Assembly: GCA_022385805.1 (NCBI GenBank)
Contig: MU277783.1
Coordinates: 1 to 48,179 of the forward strand
DNA length: 48,179 nucleotides
Origin: Pilatotrama ljubarskyi
Taxonomy: Eukaryota > Basidiomycota > Agaricomycetes > Polyporales > Polyporaceae
Direction of reading: 5' to 3'
Under the pieces are notes generated by a model. That model had not been told where the DNA came from. It was given only the letters and a program-made list of their open reading frames with translations, and made no database searches. Shown here piece after piece: positions 11,428 through 20,402 of this stretch (positions are counted from its first letter, which is position 1; each line of letters begins with the position of its first letter). The position numbers were made by a program, and so were the translations under genes.

Positions 11428-11694
11428 CACGAGGGGCAATGGCCCATGCTCTGGCCTGGAATAGGCAGGGGAAATGGGGTGAATTGTTCTCCTGGTTCTG
11501 GTCCGGAGCCAGTCTAGGAATCCGGACAATAGAACACAAAGCGCCGCATTGATCGCGTTTCTTATCGATAAGTAGGTTTACTTATCCAGATTCCGGACCC
11601 GAACCAGGCTGGTAACCAGGTTGTCGACAGGAGTCCAGTTCAGTTCAAATTCCTGGCCTGTTCAGGAGGGAAGCACGGGCCAATGCCCCTCGTG
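11428..11694. mobile_element. MITE-like non-autonomous DNA transposon, copy 1
   Basis: This 267-bp element begins CACGAGGGGCAATGGCCC and ends with its near-perfect reverse complement (17 of 18 positions; the similarity extends to 21 of 23). It is flanked on both sides by the direct repeat TAT. An apparently identical copy lies at 38278-38544, flanked by AGT. Inside are nested palindromes, including GATAAGTA..TACTTATC and CCGGA/TCCGG-centred arms, so the whole strand can fold. It has no coding capacity, hence non-autonomous. A CAC terminus with a variable 3-bp target duplication resembles CACTA-type elements; PIF/Harbinger also makes 3-bp duplications but prefers TWA. Confidence 0.9.
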
Positions 11695-12034
11695 TATGTT
11701 GGTCTTGTGTCCTTGTGTGGATCGCGTGTACTGAGCGGGCAGGACGAACCTTGTTCCCGAGATACAGACAGTTGTCTTTCTCTGTTCCAGTTGGGGCGCC
11801 ATGAAGAGTGCTCTCCCATCCACACGGTCCTAGACGCAGTCCCGTAACTCTGCCTTCCGCTCAAATGAGACAAGCTCTCGACGAAGCGTCCGATGCCCCA
11901 TGTCGTCCAAGTGCCCAACATCCAGATCACCTCTCGCGTTCCGGGAGAGCAGTATAAGAAGCGACTATTACACGTACATTATATGAGATAGTAGGGCGGT
12001 CATACCAAGACACAGAAGTGATATGATTAACTAG
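11695..12034. other. Interval between MITE copy 1 and gene A
   Basis: 340 bases with no gene visible. It carries the 3' flanking sequence of gene A (minus strand) and the right flank of the MITE. Confidence 0.4.
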
Positions 12035-13590
12035 CTAGTAGACGCAATACGGAGGGGGTACTGTATCGGGAGCATCCTCGGGCGGACCGCCTGCGAGACG
12101 CACCCCGCCGTCAACCTCCTGGGTGAGTCCGTTTTCAACGGCTGCAGGTACCAATTGCGCCTGAATACCAGAGACATCCGAGGTGCGAACGCTCTCGATT
12201 CCCAAGAGTGATTGAGAGAGCGGACTGGGGTACCAACGCGATGACAATCCAGGGTCCGGGCTTGGGGACGGGGTAATATCTGAACCTTCGGGGGCGGGGG
12301 CGCTTGTTGAATCCTTGGAAGACGGGACCGCTACGGGACTGGGAGAAAGTAGAGGATTGTCATACAGAGCTGGGGCGTTGTGCAGTGAAGACATGCTGGC
12401 CGCCGTTGCAGCCGATGAGAAGGGCGCGGCGCTGTCCGACGACGTACGTACGTGCACCCCCAGCCCTGCGGCGCTCGTGAGCTCCGATGGGGACGTTCCA
12501 CTCGTACGTGAGCCTTGCGCAACGAGCATCGTCTTCCCAGGAATTTGCCGCACCCTGGGCGTCATCGACGGGTGGTTTTCGCAGGGCGCATGTGCTACTA
12601 GAGTAGTGTGTCTTATGTCAGGACTCAATCTACGTCTCTTCCAGAGTAACAGGGCCATGAGGATGGCGAGAGCCGCCAGCGCGCTCGCCACCATGATCCC
12701 TGCCAAAGCGCCGGTGCTCAGGTCATGGGATGGTGAGGGAGCTGTGGGCACGCTGGAAGGTGAAGCTAGAGAGATCGGAGTCAGGATACTTCATCAGTCA
12801 CGTCAACGCCAACTAGAAGTACATTACCTTGAGTCCCGTTGCCTGCAAATGTAGGCGGGGATGTCGTCGATGATTGAGCGAAGCCTGAGGTGCCTCCAGC
12901 GCCCCTAGTAGTGTGTTCAACAGCGGGGGTCGGCGATGTCGCAACGGTGTGGATTGTGGGCGCGGGGAGAGAGGTGGCATTGTGGCTCGCTGTGCTGCTA
13001 GCTGCGACGCTGATTGTAGAAGGAAGAATGACGTCGCTGCTGTGAGTGGAAATGGTAGCCGGGGAAACCGTCGTACTAGCCGTGGTGGTCGGCTCAGTTG
13101 AAGTCGGGTTCGTGACCATGACGGATGAAATTTCGGCCCTTGAAGGGGAAAGGGCAGCTGTGGAGGAAGATGTGGACGGGGGGACGGGAGAGCTGCTCAA
13201 AGAACTGCTCAAGCAGCTGCTGTCGGCGCTGTCCCGAACCGTGATGGTGTTGGACGTCGCCGTATCTCCGAGCTCGTCTGTAAGGATGAAGGAAACGGAG
13301 CTTCCCGCTGGAACGTTGGTATCCCAGATGAGCCACGTCGTATCCAGGTTGGTCCAGCGTTCAATGAGGAAGGGTGCCTGGTTCGAATACACGGCGAGCG
13401 CGTATGGGTCGAGTTACCCACCGTCCCATGAGATGTTTACCGGGCTGCATTGTATGAAAGTGTCGGGGAGATCGAAAACGAGCTCCTGAGCGCGCACAAG
13501 GCACAGTGTAGCTAGAAGAGCCGTTGAGAGGAGGAGCTGACTGGTCGATGGGGCTCTCGCAGCACCGACGTGCGCTTCAGGTGCAACCAT
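12035..13590 (-). pseudogene. Membrane protein A: Ig-like ectodomain, single TM, RLAGG-PPPY tail; in-frame stop
   Basis: Two exons, 13590-12828 and 12765-12035 (intron 12766-12827), keep phase and would give 497 residues. Order: signal peptide (h-region LLLSTALLATLCLVRA), ectodomain opening with FIQCSPVNISWDGG, then PYALAV, WDTNVPAGSSVSF and a closing SCL, a Ser/Thr/Pro mucin-like stalk, a transmembrane helix (GALAGIMVASALAALAILMA) followed by WKRRR, and a long cytoplasmic tail. The tail holds DGGVRLAGG (12086-12112) and ends PPPYCVY. A TAA at 13414-13416 interrupts the frame between WDGG and LDPY, where sister gene B has a glycine codon. Splicing it out would delete the conserved PY segment, so I read a nonsense mutation or sequence error. 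A further small intron just after WKRRR is possible. Closest relative is gene B: the tails align without gaps. Likely plasma membrane; ligand unknown. Confidence 0.8.
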
Positions 13591-14819
13591 GATCCTGCTG
13601 CGGGACAGCAAGATGGTCAGAAGGATGACATCAGGCTATAGCTGTCGACCACCTGGAGTGTCCTGGAGAACGAGTCCAAGTTGTACTGGAGGACGGGGTG
13701 AGTGGACAGTAGACGGGCGGTCCATTGAACCATACCTGGGTTATCCGGGAATGCCGAGGGGAGTAGGTACTGTGCGAGCGTAGCCTTCCCTGCGAAACCG
13801 TGGCGAGGCTAGGAAACACCGCGCTGTTTCAAGGAGCTCCATCGAGACTTCGTAGATAGCCGGGCGCCATACACCAGGACCATCAGCATCAGTGCAACGC
13901 TTCTCTTTCTGGTATAGGGTTAAATCACCGTGTCCCATCCGGTATTCCTGCGGCAGACAGCCGCCTGAAATGGTTCAAGATCTGGCAAGGCTACAACAAA
14001 TCAGCATTCGCTGGGCCATTCCAAGCTGATCGTGGCTTACACAAAGACTGACGAAAATGGCAGTGCAGGCTGACAGTACTGAGAGCGGTGGTCGTTCCAC
14101 GATGCGCCCGAAACAGAATCTTCGAGCGAAGCGCTTGTCTAGTCTGGGGATGATCATGGGCGCAGTTAACACGACGCTTCGTGGCACTATTGGCCTGCAT
14201 GCCAAGCTCTAAAATCATGGTACTTTATTCAGCTCGTGAGGCATGTCAGTCGTACCTCAGTACTGATTTCTGAGTTTGCTAACCATCGAACAGATCTGAA
14301 CAGAAGGGAGGAGTAGCACATCATCGCGTCCGAGTCCGAATACTTCTGAGGTGAGATGGGACAGATAGATGATTGGAGGTATGATCTGACCTTGCATACA
14401 TTCGGTATATATGGCAGCTAGCAACGTTCACATTTTCGACGTCTGGTCCGCTGCTCGTCGCGATAGTTCATTGTCTCGGACGAGTCGTCGGCGTGATCGT
14501 TGAAATCATAAACAGTGAGCGTCTATGGATTGGTCAGGTGATCGTGTTGGGCGAAAAGTCGGTTCGCGCCTTACCGTCAGGCTGGAGGTTGTCAGCCTGC
14601 TCATGGGCGGCAGAACGGTATAAACCCGTGCCCGAGACGTGCACATGATATGGTTGATCTTGAAGTCGACTTATGCTACAGCGCGCGCGATTGGTTGCAT
14701 GAGCTCATAACGACTACCGCGACCAGTGTCAGAGCCTATCAAAGGCGATCATAGTAAAACATCGCCGTCCTTACGCGCGTCCGGAGGCGAATCCCACCAT
14801 GCGGACAGTCCTATCAGGT
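13591..14819. other. Upstream region of gene A, sharing sequence with that of gene B
   Basis: No gene is seen. The part from about 13748 to 13870 resembles 16355-16470, at the same distance (about 155-160 bases) upstream of the two start codons. The tandem duplication that made A and B therefore included the promoter. The remainder, up to the gene B stop, shows nothing recognisable. Confidence 0.55.
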
Positions 14820-16202
14820 CTAGTATACACGATAGGGAGGCGGAACTGTAGCAGGCAGGTCCTCGACCGGTCCGCCTGCGAGACGCACACCGCCATCGAC
14901 CTCTTGGGCGATGCCGCTCTCGACGTCCACAGACATGAGTCCCTGCATACTGGATTCGCCAGACATGCGGATGCTGTCTGTACCCGCTGAGAAGGACTGT
15001 GAGAGCGGACTTGGGTGCCAGCAGGACGAAGCCAAGCGAAGATCGGGAGACGGAGTGTCAGTGCGTCCTGTGGATGCCGTGATGGCTTCGCCTTTGCATG
15101 ACGACGTCGTGCCGGAAGGGGAGGTCATCGGGACGTGGTGCAGCGAAGCCGTGCTGGCTGCTGCTGCGCCGGGCGAGAGGGGACGCGAGTAGTTTGATGA
15201 GGCATGCAACCCCCCAACGCTGGTACTGGCGGATGCGGACGTCGCAGGAGTGCCCGACCGGGCCAGAAGCGTCGACTTGCCAGACATTCGTGGTTCCACG
15301 GGTGTCAGAGACGAGTGATTACGTGGCGGCACATTCGCTATCGTTATAAGCATCAGAGGAGCAAACGATGATGAACATACGTGGCGAGACATACACATAT
15401 ACCTGGAACATGGACGCATGCTTCGCTTTCTCCCCCAGAGGAGCAGTAGGAGAAGCGCGAGGGCCGATAAGCCGCTTGAGACCACAATTCCTGCGAGGGC
15501 CCCGGCACTCAAGTCATGAGGCGTGGAAGAAGTCGTCTTCACATTGACCGATGGTTTGGCTGGACAGGCGACAGCTATGGGTTAGGAGCGTGATGCGCTC
15601 AATAGGACGTGGTACGTCACCTTGTGGTTGGTCCGTGGCATTCGTGAACCCGGTCGTTGAAAGCTGAGACGTCCCGCTGGGTGAAGATGCGGTATAAGTG
15701 GATGTGACGCTCGAGAAGTCCGCGGATGAAGCCGAGACCGGAAGGGCACTGATAGGGGCACTGTCGGTATCCGAGGTCGAAGATGTCGAGGCACTGCTCG
15801 ATGAGCTGCTCAGGCAGCTGCTGTTCCCACTGTCTCTCACAGTGATGTGGTTTGATACCGTCGAATCTCCGAACATGTCGGTCAGGACGAAGGAGATCGA
15901 GCTACCTGCGGTGACGTTCGTGTCCCAAGTGATCCATGTGTTGTCGATGTTGTCCCAGCGTTCGATGAGGAAGGGAGCCTGGCCCGAGATGATAGCGAGG
16001 GAGTAGGGGTCGAGTCCGATGTCGTTCCATGAGATATTTACTGGCATGCACTGAGTGAGGGTTTGGGGAGGTTGAAAGTGATGTCTTGGGCCTGTGCACC
16101 CCACGGTGTAGTCAAAGAGAGCGAGGCGACGAACAGGCAGAGTATAGTCGCCCGCATGAGCGGCCGACGGCTGAAACCAAGGAGCGCGGCAGGAGCAGCC
16201 AT
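14820..16202 (-). CDS. Membrane protein B: paralogue of A, with a -1 frameshift near the N-terminus
   Basis: Three exons (16202-15621, 15574-15395, 15337-14820) separated by introns with CTAAC/TAAC-like branch sites. The ATG at 16202 starts a signal peptide (ILCLFVASLSLT..GAQA), then DITFNLP, after which the frame is lost; QCMPVNISWNDIGLDPY continues in another phase. One base is missing within the TTTGGGG run at 16062-16068 (CCCCAAA on the coding strand). Adding one base makes the whole coding length divisible by three (426 residues). The ectodomain carries the WDTNVTAGSSISF and SCL landmarks, followed by a Ser/Thr-rich stalk, a transmembrane helix (GALAGIVVSSGLSALALLLL) and a cytoplasmic tail with DGGVRLAGG (14871-14897) ending PPPYRVY. 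Sister of A; the last 25 residues are nearly the same. Receptor- or adaptor-like role inferred from architecture. Confidence 0.82.
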
Positions 16203-17639
16203 CGCGTTCTACAATTATCAGCCTGGGCCGCTTAAAGCAGTCACAGCGTATGCTACACTCACCACAGGTAAACAGTGGACGTCGTAGTCGGAGGGGTTGA
16301 TAGTTGACGAGGACGGAGAGCATGCAGGCTAATGAGGCGTGCCAAGGTCTTCCGGAAGTGTCGAGGGGGTAGGCACTGCGTGGTCAGGGCATAGCCTGTG
16401 GACCTGTTGTGCATGCACGGCAAGTGAGGGCGCTGTTCGAAGGAGCCCCGTGGACGCTTCGACGATCGCCGGGCGTCCTGGGACTGCACTCTCACCATCG
16501 GTAGGCTTAGCATTCTAGTCAGAGTCTGGGAAGACATGAAGTGGTCGCGCCGGATCTGCGACGACTTGAGTCGAACCAGAAGTCCTGACCGGCATATGTC
16601 GGGTTAAGCCCCGCATTTCGACACAAAAGAGAAGAAAACACTGAGGTACGGACCTAGCAGGAGGAAGCCCAATGGTGTATGACACGGCAGTGCCGGACGA
16701 TGTGTATGCATGGGCTTCATCTCACGGTACGCCCACAAAGGGCTTCCGAGCGAGGCGCCAGGAAGCCATCTCCCGGAGGAGGCTCCGGACCGACGCAATA
16801 CATAGCCATCACGTCGAAAGATGGCCCCTTGTGGCCATGTCCTATGTCGCTGGCCAACTTCTGAAAGCCACGCCAGGGAAGGCTCTGAGATTGAAGCTGC
16901 ACTTGAACTCTCGTAAAGGCTCGTACCTCCGAAAAGACGACTGGACGACGGGGCCTTCAGAGAAGTCATAGAACTGATATTACTATGCTGACCCTCTTTG
17001 GACACAGAGTCCGTTCATCAAGCTCGTAGTATAAGTACGCAGCGTGCGCCAGCGTGACTGTCGGTAAGGCGAGGCTGACTCAGGCTGGAAAACTTCGAAA
17101 TAGTACTCGAACGGGCGTCAACTGCGGGCATGATCAGGTGACCGTGTTGACGCGTGTTGACGCGTTATACAGTATTCGCTCGAGCCTCGCAGGCTTCGCG
17201 ACTCTCGGACTCGATGTCTCTTTCTCTCTTTCTTTGTTCCGTCCACTCTGCGGGAAGTGCGCATAGCTAGCATGGGCACGTCGAACTGTTATAGCTTGTG
17301 CACCAGCGGGATTTCGACTGGTAGGCCGCTGCTTGGCTTCCAGAGTACTGGGAAGTGAGCGTCCTCGCGCCTCTCCCTGGAAGCCCTTGGGGGCAGTACG
17401 TGCACGAAGAGGTGGCTTCCTGCGAGTATTAAAAGGAACTGGTTGGTCATCGTGTCATAGCTGGGCTCACCGCGGCCTCCTTCACCTCCTGACCTCGCAT
17501 GGGCTGTATTATAACGTATAGATCCTCTACAGGAACCTCGTGTTTCTGAGTTCCCCGTCTTCTCTGTCCTCTGCCCGTGGACCTCACGCGTGTATTTACC
17601 ACGTACTCGCGACAAGGAGGCGCGCTCTCCTCGGAAATG
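16203..17639. other. Interval between genes B and C
   Basis: 1.4 kb. The part next to gene B (16355-16470) matches the upstream region of gene A. Other frames, for example minus-strand 16604-17005 and 17289-17615, have no signal peptide plus domain combination and no paralogue, so none is called. Confidence 0.45.
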
Positions 17640-18664
17640 TCAGTTGAAGGGACTAACGGGCGGTTCCTGAGAGAAAGGCGCTACGGCCGCGCGACGGGAT
17701 GCGACGGACCCAGCGGTCTCGCTCGGTCGCTGGATAGAGGGAGACGGCGGCAGCGGCCCCACTGGGTTCGACTCGGGCTTCTCGACACGAGCCTTCGCGC
17801 TGGCGAATGGATACGATCCTGTCGGCCGTATTTCTCCCAGGACTTGCCAATCTGCACGCCGCGTTAATCGCGTACATAGCGGGGAGTTCCGGCATACGCA
17901 CCTGATCGCTTGGACTTGTGGCCTCTGAGGAACGCTTGTCGGCGCTGCTTCTGGTTGTACCTGCGCGTAATCCAGAGGGCTAGCAGAGAACCCACTGCGA
18001 GGACTCCGATGGCGATGCCTGCGATGGCACCTCCGCCCAACGTCTGTGAACCGGACTTGCCCGTCAAGCTGGACGAGGAGGGCTCTGCGAAGGTGGGGGC
18101 GGAAGAGGCGGACGAAGTAGCAGTGGAACTCGACGGGCTAGATTTTAAACAGCTGCGATCGGTCCCTCCCCCTCCACTGATCAGGGCTTTGTGGACGTTT
18201 GATCTGGTCCCAGCGCTATCTGTGATGGAGAGCAGCACGAGCGCCTCTGTATCGTATTTCGGCGTCCACACGAACGAATGCCCAGTCAGGTTCAAATACC
18301 CTTGGACGATGTCGATGGGGGTGAGGATAGCGGGGACGGTGACCAGCGTGTATGGCTCGACCCCGCCAGTCCAGTTTAGCCTGGTCGGGGTGCATTGAGC
18401 GACTACTGACGGCACTTGGAGCGAGATGCTTTGGGCGTGCGCGATGGGCAGCTGGAATGCGACAAACAGGAGTGAGAGGACGGTTGCCCACTGGAGACGG
18501 CGGGCGAGTTTGGCAGATCCCTTCGACGACAGCGCGAAGGAATAGCGAGGTATGTGCGTTGGAAGACCCGACACCACGATAGATGGAAACAAGAACGTCG
18601 TGCCTGATACGACGGCACTCAAGATGTCAGCTATGGAACAGCGATCGAAGCTCAACGCACGCAC
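17640..18664 (-). CDS. Membrane protein C: Ig-like ectodomain, single TM, no PPxY tail
   Basis: Two exons, 18664-17902 and 17851-17640, joined in phase across a 50-nt intron with GTGCGT donor and GATTAAC branch; 324 residues. The hydrophobic signal sequence (ATVLSLLFVAFQLPIAHA) begins only at about residue 59, an unusually long n-region, so the true start may differ. The ectodomain has the family landmarks QCTPTRLNWTGGVEPYTL, W..KYDTEAL, DSAG and SCL, then a short Ser-rich stalk, the helix GGAIAGIAIGVLAVGSLLALW and basic residues. The cytoplasmic tail is short and ends QEPPVSPFN, without the RLAGG box or PPxY. It is therefore a family member by its outside and membrane segment but not by its tail, either ancestral or tail-lost. 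Located between B and D in the same orientation. Confidence 0.8.
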
Positions 18665-19285
18665 CCCGCATATCGACCTTCTCTGGATCGACTTGGTGAA
18701 GGAACGACATACCGTAGGGAGTAGACTCGTTGCAGGACGAAGCAGAGTCGTGGCGAGGCCTAGTTCGGAGAGAGATAGCTGGCCTTTTAGGTTTTGTTAC
18801 GACAACCCGCGGCGTTTCAATGAGCAGTCACTGGGCCAGAGATGCTCAGCAACTGTGGTCACTGCGTACCGCCCATCCAGCTTATCCAGCTTCGTATAGG
18901 GCGTTAGTGCGCACCTGCACAGGCCGTATGCGTGCCGGATCGCAGCCTGATTGCGTACCTTGAGAGCTCGAGTGGAGCCCTTGTCCTCGTGAGCGATGAT
19001 TGCATGTAAGTTTGACTCCAAGCCATCACTGACATGCCAAAAACATGTTGTCCGACATCGCGTGGGGGCTCAAGTCGGAAAGACTCCAACGCCACCGCCA
19101 GTATGGAAGAGCGGCCATTGATGAAGATATGAGGGCACGTTCGCATGCGGCTTGAACATGGCCGTGTCTGAGCGGAACCGACTCCGCAAGCTCGAGTAGC
19201 CAATCCTCACGCTGTCATGTCGAGAACACCGGGGATCAATGACGTCTTCGAGAAATGAGAGAATGTCAATCTCGAGCGGTTCCGG
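18665..19285. other. Interval between genes C and D
   Basis: 620 bases containing the upstream region of C and the downstream region of D. No gene, RNA or repeat is recognised. Confidence 0.4.
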
Positions 19286-20402
19286 TCAATACATAGAATA
19301 GGGCGGAGGAAGCGTCCAGTGAGCGCTGAGCTCCTCCGATCCTCCACTGCTGGACCGTCCCCCCGCGAGACGAACCCCGGAGTCCGCCTCTTGAACGCGT
19401 CTCGCAGGGGTGGCCCCTACGTGGTTTGAGAACTTCGAGTATCCCCGACGCTGCGCATTGGTATCGCGGGCCACAGGCTGCGCGGGAGCCGCTATATGAA
19501 TCACATCTCCTGGTAGCGGAGGGTGCGCTGCTGGGAAGTATACAGTGAGCTGCTGTTGAATAACGAACTAGGGATTACATACTGTGCTGGACACTGACTG
19601 CTTGACCAAGGTCGCTCGCAACATCTTCGGGGCGATACCGTTGGGTTGCGTCAATATTCGATATAGCATCGTGGTCTGCGGAAGCGCTCACCAACCAGGA
19701 TATTTGTCGCGCGTGGCTGTCGTCTACATCGCCGGATGATCAACGCAGCCACCGCAACCAGACTCAATAGGAGAACAAGCCCTCCGATGCCTATCCCGAC
19801 AATCGCGCCTACGCTGAGTTGAGTTGCTCTACTGGAAGAAGCTAGAGCATGAAGGCGTCTCAACGATTGGAACCGAGTCAGGAATCGAGAGACTACTCAC
19901 GCGAAATTGTAGGAGGCCCACTGTGAATGATCGTGGTAGCAGGTCCGTAAATGGTACTACTGTAGCTGTCCTGGCTTGGCACGGAGACCGCGCTTGTCAG
20001 GGTGGTCCTGACACTCGAAGAGGATTTAGGACCGGCTGGCTCCGCGGCTTGATCCAAGCAGCTAGTAACCCCAAAGCCTAGTGATATTGTTGAAGAGGCG
20101 CTCTGAGTAACCAGGCTTGAGCTGTCGGTGACCCTGAAAGCGACTGAAGTGCCGGCGGAGATATTGGCGCTCCATCTGAAAGATTGTCCAGCAACATTGG
20201 CGTACTGCTGGAGTGCTGGTGCTTGTGACATGCCTCCGGGGCAGATCTCGAAGAAGTACGGTGCCATCCCGCCTGTCCACGTGATGTCCGCCTCCTGACA
20301 TTGTATGAGGTTATTGGGTGCATTGATGACAAACAGAAGTTGTGCGTTCGTCTTCAGGACGTAAAGGCCCCTGAGAATGAGGAGTAGGGAGAGGCGTCTC
20401 AT
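19286..20402 (-). CDS. Membrane protein D: Ig-like ectodomain, single TM, RLAGG-PPPY tail, micro-exon
   Basis: Four exons: 20402-19901, 19841-19692, a 15-nt micro-exon 19597-19583, and 19530-19286. The sum is divisible by three (303 residues), and each junction uses GTGAGT, GTGAGC or GTATGT donors. A short signal peptide (MRRLSLLLILRGLYVLKTNAQ) leads into NLIQCQEADITWTGGMAPYFF, a second half with FRWSANISAGTSVAF and TSCLD, a modest Ser/Thr stalk, the helix VGAIVGIGIGGLVLLLSLVA followed by RRCRRQ, and a short tail. The tail contains DSGVRLAGG (19358-19384; Ser replaces the second residue of the box) and ends TLPPPYSMY. It is the most compact intact member with every module, useful as a reference. 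If the micro-exon were skipped, the reading phase would still be kept, so alternative splicing next to the membrane is possible. Confidence 0.85.
19583..19597 (-). other. 15-nt micro-exon of gene D
   Basis: It is preceded by AAGCAG and followed by GTATGT. Its length is a multiple of three, so inclusion or exclusion both keep phase with the final exon. It encodes five residues just inside the membrane. Confidence 0.55.

Noticed and set aside
11428..11694. Reading the 267-bp repeats as solo LTRs
   Set aside because: The ends are inverted, not direct, repeats, and target duplications are 3 bp rather than 4-6; an LTR would start TG and end CA.
13411..13450. Splicing explanation for the TAA in gene A (GTAACT as donor)
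   Set aside because: The only nearby acceptor would remove the conserved DPYALAV segment, shared with all sister proteins, and no branch site is present.
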